64,000 nt of DNA from positions 62,001 through 126,000 of the forward strand of contig CAVULO010000011.1 of NCBI GenBank assembly GCA_963742345.1, given 5' to 3'. Source of the DNA: Pseudolabrys sp963742345 (lineage in GTDB: Bacteria; Pseudomonadota; Alphaproteobacteria; Rhizobiales; Xanthobacteraceae). This document shows positions 17,122 through 25,863 of the stretch, one piece after another; within the stretch, counting starts at the first letter, position 1, and the number at the start of each line of letters is the position of its first letter. The notes beneath the pieces are model-generated. The model had not been told where the DNA came from. It ran no database searches and was given only the letters and a program-made list of their open reading frames with translations. A program made the translations under genes and the position numbers.

Positions 17122-17853
17122 TCATAGGAGAGCATTGTTGAAGCAAAACATGTTTTCGCCGCGATAAACGATATCGAAGTTTCGTTTTGAAATCGCACTC
17201 AAGAAATTTTTTGAGTTGCTTGTTCCCGGCAACAGCCAGTCGTGAAGCTCGATAATGATCAGTGGAAATTGATCGATCCAAGCATCATTGGCGCGAAACA
17301 AGTCGCTCTCGCCGCCTTCGATGTCAATCTTGCAGATCAAAGGCTCGTATCGGGTTGAGTCAAATTTCCCGAGAATGTCGGCCATCGTAATGGCCGTGAC
17401 CTGGAATTTTCCGGAGAGCTCTCCCACGCGGAATCCCCACTCCCCGATTCCCGGATCAGTCAGCCACAATTTTCCGGCTTCACTCGCAAGGGCGGCTTCG
17501 ATTGGAGTGATAGGCAGACCGGTGCAATTTTTTTCGAGAACCGAAAAATTTCCCGGTTCGGGCTCGATTGCACAAACATGAACTCGGGGGTCAAATTGCG
17601 CGAGATAGAGCGCGCTCGCGCCAATATTCGCGCCCGCATCGACAACCAGAAGCGAGGCACCATTGGCCGACACCCGGCTGGCGTAGTTTTTCAGGCTGTT
17701 GCTGAGTGGAAAGCCGGCTAAATTGTAATGTTGTGCGCTAAATATCTGCTGGATGACAGCTTTGTCCGTTTGGCTCGAACCTCTGAAGAAAAACTGTCGC
17801 GTCTTGCCCGCTGAAAAAGCAATTTGCACAAACTCCAATTGCCGGGATTGCAT
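17122..17853 (-). CDS. FkbM-family SAM-dependent methyltransferase
   Basis: 243 residues. SAM-binding motif I is VVDAGANIGASALYLA (about 71-86), followed by the acidic end of strand 2 in CAIEPEPGNF, and the family's IDIEGGE (about 170). FkbM-type enzymes O-methylate sugars or polyketide hydroxyls and often sit in surface-glycan loci. Here it stands alone between a membrane peptide gene and a DUF992 gene, so the acceptor is unknown. The frameshifted methyltransferase at 51566-52289 belongs to the same family. Confidence 0.87.
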   Translation of the reverse strand: MQSRQLEFVQIAFSAGKTRQFFFRGSSQTDKAVIQQIFSAQHYNLAGFPLSNSLKNYASRVSANGASLLVVDAGANIGASALYLAQFDPRVHVCAIEPEPGNFSVLEKNCTGLPITPIEAALASEAGKLWLTDPGIGEWGFRVGELSGKFQVTAITMADILGKFDSTRYEPLICKIDIEGGESDLFRANDAWIDQFPLIIIELHDWLLPGTSNSKNFLSAISKRNFDIVYRGENMFCFNNALL

Positions 17854-17986
17854 TTAGGGCATCCTTCGACCTTCGTCAGCTGGACAGGGCTTTCAGTCGT
17901 TTCAGAATAAGGTTACATACGTCGGACTGATCTGGATATCCGGGCTAAGATCACCACCATCTTGATTATTGACGGAAAGGAATACC

Positions 17987-18496
17987 ATGTCGATTAAACT
18001 AGCTGTTCGCTCCGCGTTCGCCGCCACCCTGTTTAGTGCTGCTCTTGTGGCGGCGACACCCGCTCGCGCGGACGTCGAAGTGGGCACGCTGAGCTGCCGA
18101 AGCCCCGGAACGGCAGGCTACATCCTCGTATCGGCCCGTGCATTCAGTTGCATATTCACGCCAGCAACTGGCGCTCCAGTCCAATACTATGACGCGACTA
18201 TCCACCGCTTCGGAGCGCAAGTCGGTATCAGCAGCGATGTCGGGCTGGCCTGGGTAGTGTTCGCGCCAACCCCACGCGTGGGCCCTGGTGCGCTGGCTGG
18301 CGGGTATGGCGGCGTTTCCGCCGGAGCTGCGGTGGGCGTCGGCGTCGGTGCCAATGGCCTCGTTGGCGGAGCCAACTCGTTCGCCCTCCAGCCGATTAGC
18401 GTCGAGGGGCAGATCGGGCTCAATGTTGTCGCCACCGTGACGGGGCTCGAGTTGCGTCCAGTCATGCCGCGCCGTCACCGGCATCACCGCCGATAA
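17987..18496 (+). CDS. DUF992-family secreted protein
   Basis: 169 residues with a signal peptide (about 1-29, ending ARA). The mature part follows the DUF992 plan: VGTLSCRSPGTAGYI, a second cysteine in FSCIF, W-V-APTPRVGPGALAGGYGG, a Gly/Ala-rich turn (GVGVGANGLVGG) and LQPISVEGQIGLN near the end. The two cysteines may form a disulfide. AAAGGAA before the ATG at 17987 excludes the upstream ATG. A strong terminator follows the stop, so this is a monocistronic gene. Periplasmic; function unknown. Confidence 0.9.
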   Translation: MSIKLAVRSAFAATLFSAALVAATPARADVEVGTLSCRSPGTAGYILVSARAFSCIFTPATGAPVQYYDATIHRFGAQVGISSDVGLAWVVFAPTPRVGPGALAGGYGGVSAGAAVGVGVGANGLVGGANSFALQPISVEGQIGLNVVATVTGLELRPVMPRRHRHHRR

Positions 18497-18525
18497 ACCG
18501 CCTCACTGATACGAAGAAATGTCAC

Positions 18526-18558
18526 ACCGCCCGGCTACTGCCGGGCGGTTTATTTTTT
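18526..18558 (+). terminator. Intrinsic terminator of the DUF992 gene
   Basis: ACCGCCCGGC (18526-18535), loop TACT, GCCGGGCGGT (18540-18549), then TTATTTTTTT: a perfect 10-pair stem followed by a T-run, 30 bases after the stop. Confidence 0.92.
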
Positions 18559-18650
18559 TCACGCCCAAGGCTCGCACGTCGAAAGACCTTGCCATAATGA
18601 AGGCATAGCCTTGGCATACGGTACCGGTGGGGCATGAGCCGCTCACTGCC

Positions 18651-19928
18651 ATGATGAATTATCGAGAGTGCGATGTGGTCGTCGTCGGCGGCGGGCCCGC
18701 GGGGTCCACCATTGCCGCGTTGCTCGCCCAAAACCGTAAACGTGTCGTCGTGTTGGAAAAGGAACACTTTCCGCGCTTTCACATCGGCGAATCCTTGCTG
18801 CCTCTCAACCTGCCACTATTCGATCGTCTGGGCGTGGCCGACGATGTGCGGCGCATCGGCGTGTACAAGCCGGGCGCGGAACTCGTTTCCGACGAGCATG
18901 GATCAGCGACAACGTTCCGTTTCGCCGAAAATCCATACTTGAGCGTCGGCCACAGCTATCAGGTGAAGCGCTCCGATTTCGATAAGCTGCTGCTCGACAA
19001 TAGCCGCAGGCTCGGCGCGGAGGTGTTCGAAGGCACCCGGGTCACCGACGTTACGATTGACGAGCAACGCCGACCTTGCGTTACCGCGACCGGCCCGGAC
19101 GGCATACCAATTCAATGGACCGCCCGTTTTCTCGTTGACGCCTCCGGGCGGGACACTCTGCTCGCCAGCCGGCTCAAACTTAAACGCATCGACAAGCGCA
19201 ACAACACCGCAGCCGTGTTCGGGCATTTCCGAAACGTTCCTCGCCTGCCCGGCGATAAAGCAGGAATGATTGCCGTCCATCTGTTTGAGTACGGATGGTT
19301 CTGGATGATCCCGCTGCCAGACGATGTAATGAGTGTCGGCGTCGTCGGAACGCAGAGCTTTTTCAAAACGAGAGAAGCCAAACTCGATATGCTGTTTGCG
19401 GGCGCCGTTGCCGCGTGCCCAAGCCTTGCCAGGCAAATGGCAAATGCCGAGCCGACAGGTCCTCTGGTCTCGTGTGCAGATTATTCGTATGACGCCGAAC
19501 ACTACGTAGGCGAGAACCACATCCTGGTTGGGGATGCGGCGGCCTTCATTGATCCGTTATTTTCAAGTGGCGTTATGATGGCAATGAGCAGCGCCGCATT
19601 TGGCGCGACGGTCGTCGATGCTGTCCTCGAGGGCGCGGAATTGCGCGCGCATCTGGCACGAGACTATGAACGTAAAATACGTCTCAGCCTCAATTCTCTT
19701 TCCTGGCTGATTTACCGGATAAACAGCCCAATCCTGCGTGACCTCCTTATGTCGTCCTTTGATCTCTTCAACACGCGCCATGAGCTGATCACGATACTGG
19801 CGGGTGATTTCTACGAACGACATTCCATCTTGTCGCCGCTGCGGCGGCTGCAGCTCGCTTATGGCTGTCTCCTTCTTCTGTCAAAATTCGGCTTCCGCCT
19901 CGGTCACGGAGGCCTTGCTCGCATGTGA
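18651..19928 (+). CDS. Flavin-dependent halogenase-like oxidoreductase
   Basis: 425 residues. FAD motif GGGPAGSTIAAL near the N-terminus, ekEhFPRFHIGESLLP (residues about 35-55), the FAD motif VGDAAAFIDPLFSSGV and a helical C-terminus match the FADH2-dependent halogenase/geranylgeranyl-reductase superfamily. Two halogenase hallmarks are present: a lysine at K73 (VYKPGAEL), where PrnA and CmlS place the chloramine-forming Lys, and W216-F-W-M-I-P, matching WxWxIP. Halogenation is inferred; some reductases share parts of these motifs. A GTG at 18627 is an alternative start. The gene converges with, and overlaps by 25 bases, a DHA2-type exporter. Confidence 0.8.
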   Translation: MMNYRECDVVVVGGGPAGSTIAALLAQNRKRVVVLEKEHFPRFHIGESLLPLNLPLFDRLGVADDVRRIGVYKPGAELVSDEHGSATTFRFAENPYLSVGHSYQVKRSDFDKLLLDNSRRLGAEVFEGTRVTDVTIDEQRRPCVTATGPDGIPIQWTARFLVDASGRDTLLASRLKLKRIDKRNNTAAVFGHFRNVPRLPGDKAGMIAVHLFEYGWFWMIPLPDDVMSVGVVGTQSFFKTREAKLDMLFAGAVAACPSLARQMANAEPTGPLVSCADYSYDAEHYVGENHILVGDAAAFIDPLFSSGVMMAMSSAAFGATVVDAVLEGAELRAHLARDYERKIRLSLNSLSWLIYRINSPILRDLLMSSFDLFNTRHELITILAGDFYERHSILSPLRRLQLAYGCLLLLSKFGFRLGHGGLARM

Positions 19929-21472
19929 TGGTCTGGCTCAGGCCGCGGCGTCCCTCTCGCCCACGGTAGGAAGACCAGCGCGGCAAGCGTCGCCCCAGCA
20001 ACCAGAAGCCAAGCATCGTTTATGGCATCGACAAAAGCCACCTTGTCGACGAGCGAAGCCAACATCGCCTGCTTTTCGGGGTCGAGCAGCGCCGGTCCAA
20101 ACGCTTCACGCGGTATGCCAAGAATCCCGGCAACGTCCAGATCACCGGCAGTCAGACGATTAACGAGGGTCCGCGCGTGTTCGGGCGCGCGTGTGTAAAT
20201 GACAGTGTCGATTACCGCGATTCCAATAGCGCCGCCGAGATTGCGCATGAGGTTGAACAAACCACTGGCGTCAGCAACGGCGGTCTTCGCCAATTGCCCG
20301 AGGGCAAGCTGCGTGGGGGGCAGGATGCAAAACATGATGGCACAGCCGCGTATCACCTGTGGCCAAAACATTTCATCGAAATCTGTGATTCTCGATTGAG
20401 CGGAGCTCAAAGCCAATCCTATTCCGAAAACTAGAAAGCCGAGCGCCGTTAAAAGACGATCGTCAAACCGGCGAACCAAAAATGCGGCGACTGGAGCGAC
20501 CGCAAGTTGCGCCACGCCCGTTACCAGCATGATCTTGCCGATCTCGAGCGCGTTGTGTGCCCTCACGTAGGCTAGAAAAACCGGCATGAGATAGACCGAT
20601 CCAAAAAGTCCCATCCCGAGCACGAAACTGAGCAGACACCCGATCGAAAAATTCCGATCGCGAAAGGTCCTCAGGTCGACCAGCGGTTTCGATGACCGCA
20701 GAGTCCGAAATACAAACCCCGCCGCAGTGACCAAGCACAAGCAGAGAAGGCCGACGGCCAGCAATGAAGTCCAGCCACGCTTTGGGGCTTCCTTGATTGC
20801 GATTTCCAGCGCCGCGAGGGCGACTGCCCCCAGCGCCAACGACGTCACGTCCAGATGGCGAAGCTGATCGAAGGATGCCTGCTCTTTCGGCAGCGATACC
20901 GACGCCACAATGGCGGCGATAAGCCCGGGCAAAACGTTGATCAGGAAAAGCCACGGCCAGGAATAAGTCTCGGTGATCCACCCTCCCACCACCGGCCCCA
21001 CAGTCGGGGCAAGAACGGCCAAAACCCCGGCGATCATCGTCGCCAGCGGTTGGAGCCGAACTGGAAAAAGCAGGAAAATTGCCGAGAAGACCGCCGGAAT
21101 CAGTGTACCGCCGGAAAAGCCTTGCAGTACCCGAAACGCAATTAGAGACGAAAAGCTCCCGCTGGCAGCACATGCAATCGATGCAAGGGTAAACACAGAC
21201 ACGGCAGCGACAAATAGCCATCGCATCGTGAGCACTCGCGTCAGAAAACCCGTAAGCGGAATTGAGATGATCTCTGCGATCAAATACGCGGTTTGGATCC
21301 AGCTCATCTGCTCTTGCGCAATATTGAGCGCTTGTTGGATGGTTGGCAGCGAGGTAGCGACCACCTGAACATCAAGAACCGCCATAAACATGCCGATGCA
21401 CATCATGGCAAAACCGGTCCAGACCGCTGCCGTGACAGAAGGCGTCGTCTGATTCTCAGTTGCGGCGATCAT
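19904..21472 (-). CDS. MFS multidrug exporter, DHA2 (EmrB/QacA) type
   Basis: 522 residues with about 14 predicted membrane helices. The DHA2 motif in helix 1 is LDVQVVATSLPTIQ; motif C-like APTVGPVVGGW follows helix 4. This family expels drugs and other amphiphiles by proton antiport. ATG at 21470-21472 is preferred over one 18 codons upstream. Its end overlaps the end of the halogenase-like gene on the other strand; the two are not an operon, but an enzyme/exporter association is possible. No membrane-fusion (EmrA) gene accompanies it. Confidence 0.88.
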   Translation of the reverse strand: MIAATENQTTPSVTAAVWTGFAMMCIGMFMAVLDVQVVATSLPTIQQALNIAQEQMSWIQTAYLIAEIISIPLTGFLTRVLTMRWLFVAAVSVFTLASIACAASGSFSSLIAFRVLQGFSGGTLIPAVFSAIFLLFPVRLQPLATMIAGVLAVLAPTVGPVVGGWITETYSWPWLFLINVLPGLIAAIVASVSLPKEQASFDQLRHLDVTSLALGAVALAALEIAIKEAPKRGWTSLLAVGLLCLCLVTAAGFVFRTLRSSKPLVDLRTFRDRNFSIGCLLSFVLGMGLFGSVYLMPVFLAYVRAHNALEIGKIMLVTGVAQLAVAPVAAFLVRRFDDRLLTALGFLVFGIGLALSSAQSRITDFDEMFWPQVIRGCAIMFCILPPTQLALGQLAKTAVADASGLFNLMRNLGGAIGIAVIDTVIYTRAPEHARTLVNRLTAGDLDVAGILGIPREAFGPALLDPEKQAMLASLVDKVAFVDAINDAWLLVAGATLAALVFLPWARGTPRPEPDHHMRARPP

Positions 21473-21649
21473 TGCTGTTCTCGAGCAAGTGGTTGCACGC
21501 GGACGAAGTCGGATACCGACTCTCACGTCCTGGCGCTATGCGCAAACCGCAAGCTGCCATAAGCCGGCTAGATAAGACCATCATATATTTTCGTTAGTCG
21601 GCAATTGTCGCGCGGTCTAGCAATAGTCTGTCTTTTGATTGTTGACCCA

Positions 21650-21820
21650 ATGCCGAACAAAAACTCTCTTGAACTTTGCAAGAGCTCAGCCCCGAAGCAG
21701 GACGATGCGGTGACGGCCCACTTTATTGGCGCCGCAGTCCTGCTTGCTGCGGCGGCTGGTTTCCTGGCGTTTATTTTCGTCCTCGACCAGGTCTTTGATT
21801 TCAGCCGTTTCGCGTACTGA
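21650..21820 (+). CDS. Possible single-pass membrane peptide (56 aa)
   Basis: ATG at 21650 opens 56 codons: a polar N-terminal part (MPNKNSLELCKSSAPKQDD) and one hydrophobic helix (about 26-46, GAAVLLAAAAGFLAFIFVL). Could be a small membrane protein; no strong ribosome site, no recognised family. A longer frame starts at 21605. Confidence 0.4.
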   Translation: MPNKNSLELCKSSAPKQDDAVTAHFIGAAVLLAAAAGFLAFIFVLDQVFDFSRFAY

Positions 21821-21980
21821 CAAACTCACGCCTGTCGGTCGCGTGAGGTCTGTATCGGCTCCAAAGGCGGCATCCTGTTATGTCTGCGCCACGTCCGTTT
21901 GTGCCAAAAGCAGCTTTGCCCTGTCCCGGCGATCACCTAACCTGAGCGGCCGCAGAACCGGCAACGTCGTGGAGGGGATT

Positions 21981-22949
21981 ATGAAGGGGCAATGGATAGC
22001 GGCGTCGCTTTTGGCGCTCGCGGGAATGAGTGGCGCGCAGGCCCAGGACTACCCGACAAGAACAGTGACCGTGATCGTGCCGTTTGCGGCCGGCGGACCG
22101 GCCGACATTACCGGCCGGATCGTGGCGGACATTTTCTCGCGCTATCTCGGCCAGCAATTTGTGGTCGAAAATGTCGGCGGTGCCGGTGGCACGCTTGGAT
22201 CGCTCCGCGCCGCGCGCGCCGCGCCCGACGGCTACACTCTCATTTCCGGTCACATGGGCACGCACGCCGCGGCGCCCATGTTCTATCCAAATCTGGGTTA
22301 TGACCCGGAGAAGGATTTCGAACCGATCGGACTGATCGCCGAGCAGCCGGAACTGCTGGCGGTCCGCAAGGATTTCCCTGCCAACAACCTCAAGGAGTTC
22401 GTTGCCTACGCCAAGGCCAACGAGAGCAAGCTCAACATGGGGCACGCGGGCGTGGGCTCCGTGTCCTACGTTGGCTGCCTGCTTCTCAACTCGGCCATTG
22501 GCATCAAGCCGACCATGGTGCCGTTTACCGGCACGGCGCCGGTGATGAATGCGATCCTTGCGGGCCAGATCGATTACGACTGCGACCCGGTGCTCGGCCC
22601 ATTGCCCCACGTGCAAGCGGGCACCGTCAAGGCGCTTGCGATCGCGGCAAAGAAGCGCAGCCCGCTGCTACCGAACGTGCCGACCTCCTATGAGCAGGGC
22701 CTGCCCGAATTCGATTGCGCACCTTTCTATGCGGTGTTCGCGCCCAAAGGTACGCCGAAACCCATTATTGACAAGCTCGCCGAAGCCCTGAGCAAGGGGC
22801 TCAGCGAGGAAGCCGTGCAAAAACGGCTGGCCGATCTCGGCGCCGATATCGCGGAGCCAAACCGCCGCGGTCCAAAAGCTCTGGCCGATCTGGTGAGGAG
22901 CGAGGTTGCGCGGCTGACGCCAATCCTTAAAGCTGCAACCGCCAAATAG
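21981..22949 (+). CDS. Bug/TctC-family periplasmic binding protein (orphan)
   Basis: 322 residues: signal peptide to about 21 (ending AQAQ), then YPTRTVTVIVPFAAGGPADITGRIVAD, the hallmark start of Bug receptors; APDGYTL and DFEPIGLIA follow as usual. These periplasmic proteins bind carboxylates or aromatic acids for tripartite tricarboxylate transporters. GGAGGGG precedes the ATG at 21981. No TctA or TctB membrane gene is nearby, typical of the large orphan Bug sets in beta- and alphaproteobacteria, so the ligand and any transport partner are unknown. Confidence 0.92.
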   Translation: MKGQWIAASLLALAGMSGAQAQDYPTRTVTVIVPFAAGGPADITGRIVADIFSRYLGQQFVVENVGGAGGTLGSLRAARAAPDGYTLISGHMGTHAAAPMFYPNLGYDPEKDFEPIGLIAEQPELLAVRKDFPANNLKEFVAYAKANESKLNMGHAGVGSVSYVGCLLLNSAIGIKPTMVPFTGTAPVMNAILAGQIDYDCDPVLGPLPHVQAGTVKALAIAAKKRSPLLPNVPTSYEQGLPEFDCAPFYAVFAPKGTPKPIIDKLAEALSKGLSEEAVQKRLADLGADIAEPNRRGPKALADLVRSEVARLTPILKAATAK

Positions 22950-22990
22950 GCTCCTCACCGTTGGCGAGCAGAGAAGTCTCATCGAACGTT

Positions 22991-23260
22991 TCAGCGGCAA
23001 TACCAATAAGAATACCGCCCTAACCGCCCCGTTCTCACATAAGTGCCGAACCTGGTATGCAGCAAATTCTTCCGGTAGGCGCCCTGGTATTCACCCTTGG
23101 AAACGGCGACGCACCCGCTCCTGGGGGGGTCTGCATTCACCGTTGAAGACGAAGATGCAATGAACAAGGTTACGATGCTCAGGAGAAATACGGCAGACAC
23201 GACCCCGGCGCCGATCGCGGCGATCGTTGTATTGGGCCAATTCTTTAACGTCTGCAGCAT
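22991..23260 (-). CDS. Single-pass membrane protein with conserved basic tail (89 aa)
   Basis: One membrane helix (about 12-35, TIAAIGAGVVSAVFLLSIVTLFI) followed by a periplasm-facing region with two cysteines (SGCVAVSKGEYQ, YSYWYCR) and a striking Arg/Tyr-rich tail (LLHTRFGTYVRTGRLGRY). I recall this tail as conserved in small Bradyrhizobium proteins; role unknown. About 70 bases upstream lies a perfect TGTGA-N6-TCACA palindrome, so a CRP/FNR-family regulator probably controls it. Confidence 0.7.
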   Translation of the reverse strand: MLQTLKNWPNTTIAAIGAGVVSAVFLLSIVTLFIASSSSTVNADPPRSGCVAVSKGEYQGAYRKNLLHTRFGTYVRTGRLGRYSYWYCR

Positions 23261-23330
23261 GATGCTCTCCGCGCGTTGGACGGAAAAGCTGGCGTTACGG
23301 TATTCTTTGTAGAGGGCGCAGGCGTTCCCC

Positions 23331-23352
23331 CTGTGTGAGCCGGCTCACACAG
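23331..23352. promoter_or_regulatory. Perfect CRP-type palindrome
   Basis: A perfect 22-base palindrome whose core is TGTGA-GCCGGC-TCACA, the exact E. coli CRP consensus spacing. It lies 71 bases upstream of the minus-strand start at 23260 and about 380 bases after the plus-strand Bug receptor gene. A related half (GGCTCACACAGG) occurs at 62607-62623 in the FixK-box promoter region. Confidence 0.7.
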
Positions 23353-23535
23353 AAGGATTAACATGCGCGTGGGCCAAAGAGATAGCGGACAGTTGCCGGG
23401 GCTAACTTGATTACGCCCGCCGAGCGTGATGTCGCCCGGTACGGACATCGCTCGAATGCGCTGACATTCCGCCTTGTACCGGAAGCGGCTGACCATAAAC
23501 TCCGGCGTCAAATCAAATAGATTCGATCCGGCAAC

Positions 23536-24120
23536 TCATTGTGGTCCGCGCCAGTGCTGGGAAAGTACGCCGCCAGCTCGGTTCCGCAAGAACTCAATGG
23601 CGGCAACAAAGCCGTCGGCGATACGTCCCTCGCGCATATGCGCGACCAGTGCATCGACCGTCGCCTGCCATTTCGATTGGGGGACGCGCGCGGCAATATT
23701 GTCGTCAGCAATGATGCGTGCATAACGCTCCGCAAGCGAGACAAAAATCAGAATTCCGGATCGATCTTTTTTCTTTGCAATGCCGCGACTTTTGAACTGC
23801 TCCATCGCGACACGATGAGCGATGGCGCGGCGTGTCCTGCGCGGCATAAGCGCGACCCGTACGCGCGGCAAACAAAGAAGCATCAAAAGTACCAAGAATA
23901 CGACAGCCTGCAGCGATAGAATTCGGTAAACCGTCATCGCGGTGAAGGTCACGAGCAACCAGGGAGTCACGAGCGCGGCTACCGCAGCGATAAACACCGG
24001 CAACGCCGTGGTGCGGGATGATGTCTCTGCCAGCACGCAAACAATTTCACCGGAGGTCCTTGCTTCGGCGGAACGAATGGCAGTCGCAATGCGCTCATAG
24101 TCTTCTTTTGAAATACTCAT
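23536..24120 (-). CDS. TPM-domain membrane protein
   Basis: 194 residues: start MSISKEDYERIATAIRSAEARTSGEIVCVLAE, two membrane segments around residues 40-85, and a C-terminal TPM domain part (DRSGILIFVSLAERYARIIAD). It is the second TPM gene in a LemA-TPM-TPM run. Its ATG (24118-24120) overlaps the stop of the preceding gene as ATGA, so the two are translationally coupled; GGGGAG lies in the end of that gene. TPM proteins of this sort accompany LemA at the inner membrane; phosphatase activity is reported for plant TPM proteins only. Confidence 0.85.
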   Translation of the reverse strand: MSISKEDYERIATAIRSAEARTSGEIVCVLAETSSRTTALPVFIAAVAALVTPWLLVTFTAMTVYRILSLQAVVFLVLLMLLCLPRVRVALMPRRTRRAIAHRVAMEQFKSRGIAKKKDRSGILIFVSLAERYARIIADDNIAARVPQSKWQATVDALVAHMREGRIADGFVAAIEFLRNRAGGVLSQHWRGPQ

Positions 24121-24899
24121 CACCAACTCCCCGAAGCTCCGCCACCACCCGACGAGCCTCCGCCTCCCGAAAAGCCACCACCGCCTGAACTTCCGCCTCC
24201 GCTGCTGCTCGACCCGGCCGAGACAAGAATATTCAGCACAAGGTTCAAGAACAGCCAGCGAAACCCGGGCGAAACGATGAGCATGAAGACGAGAGCGATC
24301 AACGCCGCGATGAGAACCCAGTTTGTCGGGTCGGCGCGCTGCTGACTGTCAAGCCGAAGCGCTGGTCGCTGCTGCCATTCCGAGGAATCGGTGGTCAATA
24401 CAGTGATGATGTCATCGACGCCGCGCGAAATGCCCCCGCTGAAATCGCCAGTTTTGAAGGGTGGCGTAATAGCATTGGTTATGATTACTTTCGACAGTGC
24501 GTCTGTGAGCGTGCCCTCAAGCCCATAACCGACCTCGATGCGGACCCGCCGCTCGTTCGGCGCAACGACCAACAGCACGCCATTGTTTTTGGTCTTCTCG
24601 CCAAGCTTCCAGTTTCGGAAAAGTTCATTGGCATAGGGCTCGATCTCCTGGCCCTCGAGGGAGGTGACTGTGGCAACGACAAGTTGGATGCCGGACTTTG
24701 CTTCGAGATCGGCAAGCTTCTGCTCGATCCCGATACGCGTTGTGGGCTCAATGATATTGGCCCGGTCGACGACGCGTCCTGTGAGCGCCGGAAGAGTAAG
24801 GGCAAAAGCGGCAGCGATCGTGCACAACAACGCCGTGCAGGCGATAGCCAGACGCGATCCTCTTCCACCAAGGGTAGAAGAGAGGCGGCCCGGCATCAT
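24120..24899 (-). CDS. TPM-domain protein with Gly/Ser-rich tail (YgcG type)
   Basis: 259 residues: N-terminal signal or anchor segment (about 15-33), periplasmic TPM domain (about 35-165: LTGRVVDRANII, ELFRNWKLGEKTKNNGVLLVVAPNERRVRIEVGYGLEG), one membrane helix (about 195-215) and a C-terminal GGGGSSGGGG-type tail. This domain order is standard for TPM proteins linked to LemA. Starts just after the LemA gene (28 bases) and overlaps the following TPM gene by 3 bases, giving a three-gene operon. Confidence 0.9.
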   Translation of the reverse strand: MMPGRLSSTLGGRGSRLAIACTALLCTIAAAFALTLPALTGRVVDRANIIEPTTRIGIEQKLADLEAKSGIQLVVATVTSLEGQEIEPYANELFRNWKLGEKTKNNGVLLVVAPNERRVRIEVGYGLEGTLTDALSKVIITNAITPPFKTGDFSGGISRGVDDIITVLTTDSSEWQQRPALRLDSQQRADPTNWVLIAALIALVFMLIVSPGFRWLFLNLVLNILVSAGSSSSGGGSSGGGGFSGGGGSSGGGGASGSW

Positions 24900-24927
24900 G
24901 TCGATACCATTATGTTGCGGCGGCCCG

Positions 24928-25527
24928 TCAGAATTTTACTGGCGGTGGCTTGTCCGCGTTCGCGCCGGCGGTGAATTCCGCCATTGGCTTGTTGGAGCGG
25001 AAGAAGGTGGCAGCCCACAACAGGCCGGGGAAGGTCTTGAGTTCAGTGTTGTATACGCGCACAGCTTCGATGTAGTCGCGTCGAGCGACCGCGATGCGGT
25101 TTTCGGTGCCCTCGAGTTGCGACTGGAGCGCCAGGAAGTTCTGATTGGACTTGAGTTCAGGGTAGTTCTCACTCACGGCAAGCAGCCGGCCGAGCGCACC
25201 GGACAGCTGGTTTTGCGCATCCTGGAACTGCTTGACCTTGTCGGGATCGGTAAGCTGCGAAACGTCCAACTTTACTTGTGTTGCTTTGGCGCGCGCCTCC
25301 ACGACCGCGGTAAGCACTTCCCGTTCCTGTTTCGCGAAACCCTGAACGGTGGCGACCAGATTGGGAATAAGATCGGCGCGGCGCTGATAATTGTTTTGCA
25401 CATCCGCCCACTTCGCCTTGGCCTGCTCCTCGTAAGTTGGGATGTTATTGTAGCCGCAACCGGCGACTGTGAGCCCGAGAAGTGTGGCAGTAAAAACGCC
25501 GCGAACGCACGCCACCGATATAGCCAT
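24928..25527 (-). CDS. lemA: LemA family lipoprotein
   Basis: 199 residues; the N-terminus carries a lipobox (LLGLTVAGC), then the LemA signature Y..I...eeqakakWADVQNNYQRRADLIPNLV (about 30-60), followed by long helices. LemA proteins form a helical bundle attached to the envelope; their biochemical role remains unclear. First gene of the LemA-TPM-TPM operon. Unlike many LemA proteins with a plain anchor, this one has a clear lipidation cysteine. Confidence 0.9.
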   Translation of the reverse strand: MAISVACVRGVFTATLLGLTVAGCGYNNIPTYEEQAKAKWADVQNNYQRRADLIPNLVATVQGFAKQEREVLTAVVEARAKATQVKLDVSQLTDPDKVKQFQDAQNQLSGALGRLLAVSENYPELKSNQNFLALQSQLEGTENRIAVARRDYIEAVRVYNTELKTFPGLLWAATFFRSNKPMAEFTAGANADKPPPVKF

Positions 25528-25863
25528 GATGATCCCCTGATCAAATCGAAATTAGGCAGGCTTGTTTTGCCAGATAATGAGATTGAACGGACTTTAGCGC
25601 TTTTTTGCAACACGCCACAGTGCAGCATTTGCCAACAAGGACCCGGTCCCGCTCGACACCTTTGATCTACATGGCGAATATCTGCTGTTACCTCGGTATC
25701 GGGCTACGTCCGCTCGGGGAGGCACGCGCAAGAATCAAAAATATTCATCGATTGCCAAAAACAATTTCATTTGTTTGCGCGCTGAGACTGATTTGGAATT
25801 GTTTCGGGACAATAAACTATTGCGCCACCATCTGTGGCGCCGGCTTGTTTAAATGGAGCTTGC
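25528..25863. other. Divergent intergenic region without a gene
   Basis: 336 bases separating the lemA operon and the SnoaL-like gene. AT-rich patches near 25730-25830 could hold promoters for the rightward gene; no supported gene, hairpin or repeat was found. Confidence 0.5.
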
